27,065 bases of DNA. Source: CABMGU01 sp035292785. Its GTDB lineage: Archaea; Nanobdellota; Nanobdellia; Woesearchaeales; ARS49. The position numbers were made by a program, and so were the translations under genes. Under the pieces are notes generated by a model. That model did no database searches, was not told where the DNA came from, and saw only the letters and a list, made by a program, of their open reading frames with translations. The stretch lies in NCBI GenBank assembly GCA_035292785.1, contig DATDPK010000010.1, forward strand, positions 1 through 27,065. Direction: 5' to 3'. Positions 1 through 6,608 of this stretch are shown here, one piece after another; position 1 is the stretch's first letter, and the number at the start of each line of letters is the position of its first letter.

Positions 1-264
1 GCCGGATGAGACGAACTTGACTGCGCCCATATCAACTATGACTTGCTTTAACAAAGGCTTTTGCAGAAGAAGTTTCAAGGTTGGGACCAGCTTGCCATCT
101 TTGTAGAAGAAAAATATGACATCATCCTTGACAATCAAAAGCTGGTGGTTAATGTCAACCAAAGTCAAACGGTCCTTTTTGTCAAAAAAATCAGAAACAC
201 TGAACTGCTGAAAGAGGTCAGCGTTTATCTTTTCTACATCAGACTTACTCAACTGCTTCTTCAA
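1..264 (-). CDS. PUA-domain RNA-binding protein (MCT-1/Tma20-like), 5' part only
   Basis: Read on the minus strand, a TTG codon at 264 opens an 88-codon frame that runs off the left edge. It begins MKKQLSKSDVEKINADL and continues through a mixed alpha/beta stretch (FFDKKDRLTLVDIN, FFFYKDGKLVPTLKLLL) ending VDMGAVKFVSSG at the window border. This matches the pre-PUA domain of archaeal MCT-1-like proteins; the PUA fold itself would lie outside the window. Family members bind RNA and are linked to translation initiation or ribosome recycling. The start is uncertain: GGAGG lies 9 nt upstream of the TTG, but a TATA box centred near 290 would place the transcription start almost on the TTG. The ATG at 278-280 is out of frame. 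Family assignment rests on the N-terminal half only. Confidence 0.72.
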   Translation of the reverse strand, partial: MKKQLSKSDVEKINADLFQQFSVSDFFDKKDRLTLVDINHQLLIVKDDVIFFFYKDGKLVPTLKLLLQKPLLKQVIVDMGAVKFVSSG

Positions 265-266
265 CG

Positions 267-309
267 TCGAAAACCTCCATAAATCAATATAAATTGTGTA
301 GGTTTTCGA
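267..309. promoter_or_regulatory. Promoter of the PUA gene flanked by a perfect 10-bp inverted repeat
   Basis: TCGAAAACCT (267-276) and AGGTTTTCGA (300-309) are exact reverse complements separated by 23 bp. The spacer contains a TATA-like ATTTATATT (about 286-295, minus strand). The symmetric arms therefore bracket the promoter of the PUA gene, as a dimeric repressor site or a leader hairpin might. There is no T tract after the right arm on the minus strand, so it does not look like a terminator for the DUF371 gene. Confidence 0.5.
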
Positions 310-333
310 GCGTCATCGGAATGTGATGCAATT

Positions 334-735
334 TTATTTATCATTTTCGTCACATTCCAAGATTTGTATCTCCAATGGGCTTCCCATTTGCAATGCCTTG
401 ATTAACTCACGATTTAAATGTTTTGCAGCCTTATCTGCCCTTACTGCGAAAGTTCTGGGAGAAGAATGTTCACCAAGCCTGATAACAAGCTCTTTTTCAT
501 CATTGAACTCAGGATTTGTCTTTGCAGTAATGGTTTCTGCTATACCGCCAGTCTTAATAGTAATTTTGACAAATTTGTACTTTTTGGCAAAAGCTGTTAA
601 CTTTTCTGCATCAAAATCAGCCCTAATGCCAACAATACAATCCCCCTCAGGAGTGAGATATTCGTCTTTAGTGAACTCTATAGTATTCTTGTGGGTAGCC
701 TTGATATTAGGATGGCCAAAAGCACGAAACATCAT
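334..735 (-). CDS. DUF371 family protein
   Basis: This 133-residue protein starts MMFRAFGHPNIKATHKNTIEF and contains EYLTPEGDCIVGIRADFD, the hallmark of the archaeal DUF371 family (GHPN, ATHK, LTP.GDCI.G motifs). The family is small, single-domain, and of unknown function; no catalytic residues are known. The ATG at 735 (or the adjacent one at 732) is chosen because a TATA box centred at 762 lies 27 nt upstream, fitting a leaderless mRNA; the longer frame reaching 981 overlaps the divergent gene and has no family similarity. Its divergent neighbour is an asparagine-synthase-like enzyme, apparently sharing the TATA box. Confidence 0.85.
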   Translation of the reverse strand: MMFRAFGHPNIKATHKNTIEFTKDEYLTPEGDCIVGIRADFDAEKLTAFAKKYKFVKITIKTGGIAETITAKTNPEFNDEKELVIRLGEHSSPRTFAVRADKAAKHLNRELIKALQMGSPLEIQILECDENDK

Positions 736-756
736 TATTAGCTTATTCTCGACAAG

Positions 757-767
757 ATTTTTAAAAG
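757..767. promoter_or_regulatory. Symmetric TATA box shared by two divergent genes
   Basis: The near-palindrome TTTTTAAAA (758-766) is the only TATA-like element in the 52 bp between the DUF371 start (735) and the asparagine-synthase-like start (788). Its centre is 27 nt from one start and 26 nt from the other, the usual archaeal distance to a transcription start, so both messages would be leaderless. Sharing of one box is inferred from spacing. Confidence 0.6.
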
Positions 768-787
768 TTGCTATTACACGACATAAT

Positions 788-1615
788 ATGAACGAAGAAG
801 AATGGAAAAAGCATATAGACGAGCTTAGAAGGAAAACTGTGCCAAGCATAAAGGAAGAGGTAAAACAAGCACTCATTAACGCTGTTGAGAAAAGAGTGCC
901 AAAAGAAAGATTTGGCTTGTTCTTATCAGGAGGGGTGGATTCAAGCTTGCTGGCATTATTATTGAAGAAATTCACAGACAACTTTGTATGCTATTCAGTT
1001 GGAATAAAAGGAAGCAAGGATTTGGAAGGAGCAAAAGTTGCAGCAGAAAAGTTAAAGCTAAACTGGAAACACAAGGAGTTTACGATTGAAGAAGTTGAAG
1101 AGTTGTTAAAGAAAACTGCTGCGATGTTTGAAAAGCCAGATGTCATAAATGTAGGAGTGGGAAGTGTGGTTGTTGCGGCTGCAGAACTTGCAGATGTCAA
1201 GACATTCTTCGGCGGATTAGGCAGCGAGGAAATATTCGCAGGATACCAAAGGCACGCGCACGCAAATGACGTAAACGACGAATGCTGGAAAGGACTAAAA
1301 GAAATGTGGCAAAGAGACCTTGCAAGAGATACAGCAATTGGCAAGAAGTTAGGAATAGAATTTCTCACTCCTTTCTTAGATGACGAGTTAATAGTAAAAG
1401 CAATGGGAATAAAAGGAGAGCTAAAGATAAACAAAGAGCACAAGAAAGTGATATTGAGAGAGATAGCAGAAGAGTTGGGACTACCTAAAGAGATTGCTTG
1501 GCGACAGAAGCAGGCGGCACAGTATGGCTCTGGTTTTGACAAAGCGATGGAAAAGCTCGCTAAACAGAAGGGAATGGGTAAGAGTGAGTATGTGAGAAAC
1601 TTAAAAACTTCTTAG
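788..1615 (+). CDS. Asparagine synthase C-terminal-like PP-loop ATP pyrophosphatase
   Basis: The 275-residue protein has the PP-loop SGGVDSS at residues 47-53, which binds ATP and activates a carboxylate as the AMP ester. Later it carries GGLGSEEIFAGYQRH and TPFLDDELI, both typical of the synthetase domain of asparagine synthetase B. The N-terminal glutamine amidotransferase domain is absent, so there is no Cys2 nucleophile; the protein would need free ammonia or a partner, or act on another substrate. The ATG at 788 is chosen because the TATA box at 758-766 lies 26 nt upstream; the open frame extends back to 323, but that extension overlaps the DUF371 gene in antisense. Stand-alone domains like this are common in archaea and their substrates are mostly unproven. 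Confidence 0.82.
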   Translation: MNEEEWKKHIDELRRKTVPSIKEEVKQALINAVEKRVPKERFGLFLSGGVDSSLLALLLKKFTDNFVCYSVGIKGSKDLEGAKVAAEKLKLNWKHKEFTIEEVEELLKKTAAMFEKPDVINVGVGSVVVAAAELADVKTFFGGLGSEEIFAGYQRHAHANDVNDECWKGLKEMWQRDLARDTAIGKKLGIEFLTPFLDDELIVKAMGIKGELKINKEHKKVILREIAEELGLPKEIAWRQKQAAQYGSGFDKAMEKLAKQKGMGKSEYVRNLKTS

Positions 1616-1625
1616 ACGATACGTA

Positions 1626-2054
1626 CTATTGAGCACCGCTGGCTGATGGCGCTTGCGTTTCTGTTAAAATAGCGGTCAAATATCCATCAAGAATGGCAAA
1701 ATACATTCTATTAAAGGCCACACTATGCTCAGGCGTGAGAGGCTTAAACCTATCTAATGCCTCGCGGATATCACCTTCAGGAATCGTATCAAAATTATAC
1801 GTTCCGACTAATTTTTCCAGTGCGATCAAAACAGAATCTTTCATTTGAAACACTCGTGAAGCATTTTCAAAAATTACACCAGATTTCTCAGGCCACAAGT
1901 CATCCAAATGCTCTTTTCTAACCTGAATTACATTGCCTCTCAAAATGTTAGTTACTTGGTTTGTTCCCTCAGGCCTTGCCAAACACCAACCACTACCAAT
2001 TGTCAAGAATTCATACCCATCCGAAGTTCGATATCCAAAATCTCTGCAGCCCAC
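1626..2054 (-). CDS. Hypothetical protein
   Basis: A 142-residue soluble protein that I do not recognise. It starts with GTG at 2054, supported by a TATA box (2076-2085) centred 26 nt upstream. The N-terminal third looks beta-rich (YEFLTIGSGWCLARPEG), the middle and C-terminal parts helical, and the last dozen residues (TETQAPSASGAQ) look disordered. No signal peptide or membrane segment is seen. A 12-bp palindrome lies between TATA box and start. It stands alone between a convergent gene and the end of the DRG gene. Confidence 0.6.
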   Translation of the reverse strand: MGCRDFGYRTSDGYEFLTIGSGWCLARPEGTNQVTNILRGNVIQVRKEHLDDLWPEKSGVIFENASRVFQMKDSVLIALEKLVGTYNFDTIPEGDIREALDRFKPLTPEHSVAFNRMYFAILDGYLTAILTETQAPSASGAQ

Positions 2055-2056
2055 AA

Positions 2057-2085
2057 CCGTTCAAACGGAAATAGCATTTATAAAT
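2057..2085 (-). promoter_or_regulatory. TATA box with downstream palindrome for the 1626-2054 gene
   Basis: ATTTATAAAT (2076-2085) is centred 26 nt before the GTG start. Between it and the start lies CCGTTCAAACGG (2057-2068), a perfect palindrome apart from its two central bases, placed where a bound protein would block RNA polymerase. Confidence 0.5.
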
Positions 2086-2093
2086 TTATCTAA

Positions 2094-3191
2094 TCATCTC
2101 ACGTGAATCTCAACAATATCGCCGTCCATTAATTCTTTGTCCAGATTACGGAACATCTGGCCGGGGAATTTTGTGGACTTGCCCCAAACGCGGACAAAAC
2201 GGAACTTCCTGACAAAATCACGATGAATGTGCTCGCAAACAGCCCTTACGGAAGCAGGCTTTGTAAGAATCATCGGCTCATCCAAATCAGGCTTCTTGTT
2301 AACCTCTTTCAAGAACACACGCACAAAATTCAAAGAACTGAAAATACTCTCCTTCAAATCATCAATACCCTCCTTTTTCTCAGCGCTGACAAAAACAGGA
2401 TTATGCAAAAGCTCCTTCAACTTATGCTTTTCCTTGTCACTCAACAAATCAGTCTTATTCACGCAAACAAGAGCATTCACATACTTACGATTGCCCTCAA
2501 CAGAGTCAATAAACTGGTCAATATCAACATCATCACGAATAACAACATCAGCATTCATAATCTTAAATTCCTTAAGAATTGAAGACAAAGTATCAGCACT
2601 AACCTTGGTAAGCTTCACCGTAGAACTCATACTCAGGCCGCCGCGAGACTTCTTGACAATCTTGACAATGGGCTTGCGCTGATTAGTCCTGATGCCAACA
2701 TCATAAATTTCCTTAATAAGAGTTGGATAATGCCCAGGATGCAAAGCATCAACAACAAAAAGAACAAGGTCAGCATTGCGAGCCATAGCAAGCACTTCCT
2801 TACCACGACCCTTGCCAAAAGCAGCACCAGAAATAATACCAGGAACGTCCAAAATCTGGATTTTTGCATTGTTGTAATTCAACGTGCCAGGAATACAATC
2901 AAGAGTAGTGAAATCATAAGCGGCAACCTTTGATTTAGTGCCGCACAAAGCATTCAACAAAGTAGACTTACCAACACTGGGAAAACCAACCAAGATAACA
3001 GTAGCATTACCGGTCTTCTTGACAAACCAGCCCTCACCGCCACCCTTGCCAGCAGCCTTCTTCTCAATCTTTTCGCGCAATTTAGCAATCTGGCTCTTCA
3101 TCAAGCCAAACCAATGCTCAGTAGACTTGTTGTACTTGGCCTTGGTCATCGCCTCTTCCATTTCCCTAATCTTCTCGTGCAAATCAGCCAT
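2094..3191 (-). CDS. DRG-family GTPase with C-terminal TGS domain
   Basis: This 365-residue protein is a full-length developmentally regulated GTP-binding protein, a translation-associated GTPase conserved in archaea and eukaryotes. Residues 1-50 form the basic helical N-terminus; the P-loop GFPSVGKST is at 69-77, the G3 motif DVPG at 115-118 and the G4 motif NKTD at 245-248, with G5-like SAE after it. Residues about 155-235 are the DRG-specific insert, including RGGLSMSSTVKLT. The last 75 residues are a TGS domain ending GDIVEIHVR. The ATG at 3191 lies about 28 nt from a TATA box (3215-3225), so the message is probably leaderless. It diverges from the MscS-like gene. Confidence 0.95.
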   Translation of the reverse strand: MADLHEKIREMEEAMTKAKYNKSTEHWFGLMKSQIAKLREKIEKKAAGKGGGEGWFVKKTGNATVILVGFPSVGKSTLLNALCGTKSKVAAYDFTTLDCIPGTLNYNNAKIQILDVPGIISGAAFGKGRGKEVLAMARNADLVLFVVDALHPGHYPTLIKEIYDVGIRTNQRKPIVKIVKKSRGGLSMSSTVKLTKVSADTLSSILKEFKIMNADVVIRDDVDIDQFIDSVEGNRKYVNALVCVNKTDLLSDKEKHKLKELLHNPVFVSAEKKEGIDDLKESIFSSLNFVRVFLKEVNKKPDLDEPMILTKPASVRAVCEHIHRDFVRKFRFVRVWGKSTKFPGQMFRNLDKELMDGDIVEIHVR

Positions 3192-3214
3192 TAAAGAACA
3201 CAGACAACAAAGCT

Positions 3215-3225
3215 GTATAAAAAGG
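3215..3225 (-). promoter_or_regulatory. TATA box of the DRG GTPase gene
   Basis: On the minus strand CCTTTTTATAC is centred about 28 nt upstream of the ATG at 3191, predicting a leaderless or nearly leaderless mRNA. Confidence 0.55.
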
Positions 3226-3236
3226 TTTATAAAAAG
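3225..3236 (+). promoter_or_regulatory. TATA box of the MscS-like gene
   Basis: GTTTATAAAAAG is centred 26 nt upstream of the ATG at 3256. It abuts the opposing TATA box of the DRG gene, so the two promoters are back to back. Confidence 0.55.
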
Positions 3237-3255
3237 AGTTTATGGCGAATAGAAC

Positions 3256-3777
3256 ATGGCATTAATTGAAGCAATGAGACAATTGGCTGGAAAAAGCATA
3301 GTGGCGCTTGTCACACTACTCATAGGCTTCATAATAGCCAAACTAGCAGGAAGAATAACCAGACGAGTACTAAGCGAAGCAGAAATCAACAGAATACTTG
3401 CAACAGAAGACATGAAACTGGACAAAGCAATAAGCAGGATAGTGGAATACGTAATTTACACCATCACGCTTCTGGTCATACTGCAACAATTCGGGCTGAC
3501 AAAACTGGTCTTAGGTATCATAATTACGATTGCTGTCATAATAATAGGATTCTCGGCGCTCTTGGCAATAAAAGACTTCATACCAAACGCAATCACAGGA
3601 TTATTCATCAAAAGAAAGCTGAAACAAAATCTAGGAAAGAAAGTAAAAATAGGAATAGTTACAGGAAAACTCGTGCACGTAGGAATAATGGAAAGCGTAA
3701 TACAAGACAAAGAAGAACACCACATCCCTCACTTGTATGCGTCAAAAGAAAATATTATACAAGTTCGAGCAAGCTGA
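3256..3777 (+). CDS. Small MscS-like mechanosensitive channel
   Basis: This 173-residue membrane protein has three hydrophobic segments (about residues 13-32, 58-78 and 83-106) followed by a short soluble part. The third segment leads into DFIPNAITGLFIKRKLKQNLGKKVKIG, matching the TM3 exit and start of the beta domain of MscS, and VTGKLVHVGIMESVIQDKEEHHIPH matches the MscS beta-domain strands. MscS channels open under membrane tension to release osmolytes. The alpha/beta C-terminal vestibule of full-length MscS (about 286 residues in E. coli) is missing, so this is a minimal form. Its 3' end overlaps the convergent UPF0147 gene by 23 bp. Confidence 0.75.
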   Translation: MALIEAMRQLAGKSIVALVTLLIGFIIAKLAGRITRRVLSEAEINRILATEDMKLDKAISRIVEYVIYTITLLVILQQFGLTKLVLGIIITIAVIIIGFSALLAIKDFIPNAITGLFIKRKLKQNLGKKVKIGIVTGKLVHVGIMESVIQDKEEHHIPHLYASKENIIQVRAS

Positions 3778-3997
3778 CAATATTAAAGATTTGAGTTCTG
3801 GTGTGCGTCTGAACACTTGAGTCATCAGCAACTACTTCCAACTCATTCAAAGCCTTGCTAACCTTGATTGAAAGCTCAGCATTTGCATTCAACAACTTAA
3901 TCGTGTTTTCAACCTTCAACTTCACATTCTTAGGAGTAGTCGAATCCTCATTAAGCTCCTGGAGAGCAATCAACACCTGCTGTAACGCATCACTCAT
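3755..3997 (-). CDS. UPF0147 family protein
   Basis: The 80-residue helical protein starts MSDALQQVLIALQELNED and ends THTRTQIFNIVSLLELV, matching the archaeal UPF0147 (COG1698) family, whose function is unknown. The ATG at 3997 is preferred over the in-frame GTG at 4006 because it gives the family's usual N-terminus and has AGGAG about 8 nt upstream. That ribosome-binding site is built from the last codons of the prefoldin gene (AAGGAGTGA). It is the last gene of the rpl37ae-rpoP-pfdB operon, suggesting a link to translation or protein folding, which is inference. Confidence 0.88.
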   Translation of the reverse strand: MSDALQQVLIALQELNEDSTTPKNVKLKVENTIKLLNANAELSIKVSKALNELEVVADDSSVQTHTRTQIFNIVSLLELV

Positions 3998-4002
3998 AGA
4001 AA

Positions 4003-4332
4003 TCACTCCTTGTTAACAGAAGAAAGAACTTCTTCCTGCAACTTCTTCAATTTGTCGTGCAACTGCTTCTCCTGCTTTTCCAAAGACTGCACGCGAACTT
4101 CCAAAACTTCCTTCTTGCCCTCCAATTCGGAACGCAAGGCAGACTTATCTGTGCTTATCATAATCCCGCCAATAATCTTATACCCGCTGGAAGAAGTTTC
4201 AAGCTCCTTCAAAGCACCATCAACCTCAAACAATTGAGCCTGGAACTGCTGCTTCTGCATACCAAGAGCCTGAACATTCTGCTCCATAACCTGCAAACGC
4301 TGAATGCCTTCCTTTGCTTCCTTAGGATTCAT
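4003..4332 (-). CDS. pfdB: Prefoldin subunit beta
   Basis: A 109-residue protein with two long amphipathic helices flanking a short beta hairpin (SSSGYKIIGGIMISTDKSAL), the coiled-coil tentacle design of beta-class prefoldin. Heptad-like Leu/Gln/Lys patterns are clear at residues 5-40 and 68-105. Four beta subunits join two alpha subunits to hold unfolded proteins for the thermosome. Its ATG overlaps the stop of rpoP by 4 nt (ATGA), implying translational coupling. The order rpl37ae-rpoP-pfdB is seen in many archaea, which supports the call. Confidence 0.93.
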   Translation of the reverse strand: MNPKEAKEGIQRLQVMEQNVQALGMQKQQFQAQLFEVDGALKELETSSSGYKIIGGIMISTDKSALRSELEGKKEVLEVRVQSLEKQEKQLHDKLKKLQEEVLSSVNKE

Positions 4333-4466
4333 ACTGCTTTAACCTTTGTTGATGCAGAACGTGATTTATACAACACTTTGCTACCGCAATAAGGGCAACG
4401 AACACGCTTGCCCATCATATCCTCTGATATTTTTTTGCCGCACAAAAAACAAGTATATTTTACCAT
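4329..4466 (-). CDS. rpoP: DNA-directed RNA polymerase subunit P (Rpc10/Rpb12)
   Basis: A 45-residue zinc-ribbon protein. It begins MVKYTCFLCGKKI and continues KRVRCPYCGSKVLYKSR, giving the CxxC...CPYCG pair of zinc knuckles and the basic C-terminus that define RNA polymerase subunit P. Archaeal subunits are usually 43-50 residues. The ATG at 4466 shares its A with the last base of the rpl37ae stop codon (TAATG), and its TGA overlaps the pfdB start, so it sits in the middle of a coupled operon. Confidence 0.93.
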   Translation of the reverse strand: MVKYTCFLCGKKISEDMMGKRVRCPYCGSKVLYKSRSASTKVKAV

Positions 4467-4777
4467 TATGACTCCTCTTCCTCAACAATCTCAGACGTTG
4501 ATTTTATAACAGGAAAATCAGCAGCCAACTTTGCAGCCTGCTCAACAAGACTCAACTTCTTGCCAACAGTATAAGCATGCGCAGTAAACTTGTTCTTACA
4601 CTTGCCACACTGCCAGACGCCATAAGCAATACGGTAGACTTTGGGTTTTGAACAATAAGGGCAAATATGGGCCTTCTTCTGCTCAATCTCAATCTTGGCA
4701 AGCTTGTGCTTAACAGTACGACCATAACGAACGCCAAAACGCTTTACAGGACCCAAACCCTTTTGTTCATCTGCCAT
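4466..4777 (-). CDS. rpl37ae: 50S ribosomal protein L37Ae (eL43)
   Basis: The 103-residue protein contains FGVRYGRTVKHKLAKIE and a zinc-binding CPYC...CGKC pair enclosing YRIAYGVWQ, the signature of eL43/L37Ae of the large subunit. The acidic C-terminal tail (IVEEEES) is an extension beyond the ribbon. The ATG at 4777 is chosen over an upstream in-frame start at 4828 because it yields the family N-terminus and lies 26 nt from a TATA box (4798-4807). It is the first gene of the operon with rpoP, pfdB and UPF0147, which all run together with no gaps over 6 nt. Confidence 0.94.
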   Translation of the reverse strand: MADEQKGLGPVKRFGVRYGRTVKHKLAKIEIEQKKAHICPYCSKPKVYRIAYGVWQCGKCKNKFTAHAYTVGKKLSLVEQAAKLAADFPVIKSTSEIVEEEES

Positions 4778-4797
4778 GACTAAGCAAAAAAAGAGGC

Positions 4798-4807
4798 TAT
4801 TTAAAAA
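4798..4807 (-). promoter_or_regulatory. TATA box of the rpl37ae operon
   Basis: On the minus strand CTTTTTAAATA is centred 26 nt before the ATG at 4777, so the four-gene operon mRNA is probably leaderless at its first gene. Confidence 0.55.
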
Positions 4808-4831
4808 GGTTTCTGATGGAGCGCACATAAT

Positions 4832-4840
4832 CTTTATATA
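4832..4840 (+). promoter_or_regulatory. TATA box of the aRF1 operon
   Basis: CTTTATATA is centred about 27 nt upstream of the aRF1 ATG at 4864, predicting a leaderless message. Confidence 0.55.
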
Positions 4841-4863
4841 CAGTCAAATACCCAGAAAAAAGC

Positions 4864-5961
4864 ATGTCATTAACAGAAAACCAGAGATACCACCTGAAGA
4901 AATTCGTGAAGGAACTAGATTCGTATAGCGCACGCCACACAGAATTCGTCACAGTATACGTGCCAGCAGGATATGACCTGATCAAGATAATACAGCACCT
5001 TGCGCAGGAGCAAGGCACTGCAACAAACATAAAGAGCGCACAGACAAGAAACAACGTGATAGATGCACTTGAACGAATGATACAGCACTTGAGACTATTC
5101 AAAGGAACACCAAAAAACGGGCTGGCAATATTTTCAGGAAACGTTGCATCAAGAGAAGGAGTTTCTGATGTAAGAGTATGGAGCATAGAGCCCCCAATAC
5201 CAATCCAGACAAGAATTTACAGGTGCGACAAAAACTTCCAGCTGGACTTACTGCGAGACATGCTGGAAAGCAAAGACATCTACGGAATGATAGTCCTTGA
5301 CTCAAGAGACGCAATACTTGCACTGCTCAAAGGAAAAACAATAATTACATTAGTATCAACACACTCGCACGTGCCAGGAAAATTCAAGGCAGGCGGACAA
5401 TCAAGCGTAAGATTCGCGCGAAACAGGGAAATAGCAGTAAACGACCACTTCAAAAAAGTAGGAGACATAGCAAAAGACCAATTCTTAATGCTGGAAGGGC
5501 TCAAAGGAATACTCGTTGGAGGACCAGGGCCAACAAAATATGACTTCATAGAAAGCGGAGCCCTGACAAATGAAGTCAAGAAGAAAATAATCGCAGTCAA
5601 AGACCTAAGCTACACAGAAGAATTCGGACTACAGGAATTACTAGACAAATGCCACGATGTTCTCGCGCAGGAAGAAGTAATGTCAGAGAAAAAACTTGTC
5701 GGCCTGTTTTTGGAAATGCTTGCAACAAAACCAACTCTCGTGGCATACGGAGAACAAAATGTGCTAAAAGCACTTGAAATGGGAGCAGTAGACAAAATAT
5801 TATTATCAGAAGTGCTTGACGAACAAAAAATAGAACAATTTGAGAATACAGCAAAAGCATTTTCCACACAAGTGCTCATAATCTCCATAGAAACAAGAGA
5901 AGGCGCACAGCTAAGAGACATAGGAAAAATAGGCGCAATACTCAGATACCCAATAGAATGA
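4864..5961 (+). CDS. prf1: Peptide chain release factor aRF1
   Basis: This 365-residue class I release factor recognises all three stop codons and triggers peptide release. Visible motifs are TATNIKS at residues 52-58 (normally TASNIKS, stop-codon recognition), YRCDKNF at 119-125 (YxCxxxF, also decoding) and GGQ at 177-179 (hydrolysis). The C-terminal domain ends GKIGAILRYPIE, typical of the family. It is about 45-50 residues shorter than common aRF1 (near 410): after LVAYGEQNVLKALEMGAVDKILLSE the zinc-containing minidomain is missing and the chain goes straight into the last alpha/beta unit. The reading frame is intact, so this is a trimmed form rather than a broken gene. Confidence 0.95.
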   Translation: MSLTENQRYHLKKFVKELDSYSARHTEFVTVYVPAGYDLIKIIQHLAQEQGTATNIKSAQTRNNVIDALERMIQHLRLFKGTPKNGLAIFSGNVASREGVSDVRVWSIEPPIPIQTRIYRCDKNFQLDLLRDMLESKDIYGMIVLDSRDAILALLKGKTIITLVSTHSHVPGKFKAGGQSSVRFARNREIAVNDHFKKVGDIAKDQFLMLEGLKGILVGGPGPTKYDFIESGALTNEVKKKIIAVKDLSYTEEFGLQELLDKCHDVLAQEEVMSEKKLVGLFLEMLATKPTLVAYGEQNVLKALEMGAVDKILLSEVLDEQKIEQFENTAKAFSTQVLIISIETREGAQLRDIGKIGAILRYPIE

Positions 5962-6608
5962 GCATAGTTGAACAGGCATTCAAAGAACTGTACCCGGAAA
6001 AAGAGATCACAAGAAGACTAATTCTAAGATATAACGGAAAATTCAGAGGATATAATGCAAACATACGAATGAACAGCTATGAATTAACCGTATCAATGAG
6101 CAGAAAATGGAAGACGATTTCTCCAGACATACAAAAAGGACTGATACAAGAATTAATGGTACGATTGCTCAAAGAGAAAAAGCAAACAATGCAGATGGAC
6201 TTGTACCATAATTTTATCAAAAGCTTGCCAAGATTTGCACCAAAAACAGAAAACCATCCTGTATTGGAAGAGAGTTTCAAAAGAGTGAATGAAGGATTCT
6301 TTGCAGGAATAATGGAACAGCCAAACCTGCGGATTGGAAACGGAATCAATAGGTTAGGAACATACGAGTATGCAACAGATACAGTTACGATAAGCAAGAT
6401 ATTGCTTGAAAATGAAGAACTAATGGACTACGTAATGTACCACGAGTTGCTGCACAAAAAGCACCAGTATATTGCAAAAGAAGGAAGAACAGCACACCAC
6501 AGCAGAAAATTCAGACTGGATGAGAAGAAATTTCCAAATGCAGAATTACTGGAAAAAGAATTACAAAGATTAGTGAGAAGGAATAAAAGGTTCAGCTGGT
6601 TTTGGTAG
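5958..6608 (+). CDS. SprT-like zinc metalloprotease domain protein
   Basis: A 216-residue soluble protein with HELLH at 162-166 and a nearby HHSRKF (180-185), an arrangement giving two zinc ligands, the catalytic Glu and a third His, as in SprT/Wss1-like and YgjP-like peptidases. The preceding YATDTVTISKILLENEELMDYVMYHE resembles the beta strand and helix before that site. Its ATG overlaps the aRF1 stop by 4 nt (ATGA), so it is co-translated with the release factor. Substrate is unknown; SprT/Spartan relatives degrade proteins crosslinked to DNA, but the pairing with aRF1 might point to translation. The last 39 bp overlap the convergent gene. Confidence 0.75.
   Translation: MSIVEQAFKELYPEKEITRRLILRYNGKFRGYNANIRMNSYELTVSMSRKWKTISPDIQKGLIQELMVRLLKEKKQTMQMDLYHNFIKSLPRFAPKTENHPVLEESFKRVNEGFFAGIMEQPNLRIGNGINRLGTYEYATDTVTISKILLENEELMDYVMYHELLHKKHQYIAKEGRTAHHSRKFRLDEKKFPNAELLEKELQRLVRRNKRFSWFW

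Noticed and set aside
246..280. Mini-frame MEVFDVEEAVE starting at the ATG 280 on the minus strand
   Set aside because: It overlaps the PUA start in another frame and contains the GGAGG motif; with a TATA box at 286-295 it would probably not be fully transcribed. No evidence for a leader peptide.
323..787. Upstream part of the long plus-strand open frame leading into the asparagine-synthase-like gene
   Set aside because: It lies antisense to the well-supported DUF371 gene, resembles no family, and the TATA box at 758-766 fits a start at 788.
991..1542. 183-codon minus-strand frame opposite the asparagine-synthase-like gene
   Set aside because: Antisense shadow with Ser/Phe-rich composition; the plus-strand gene has clear motifs.
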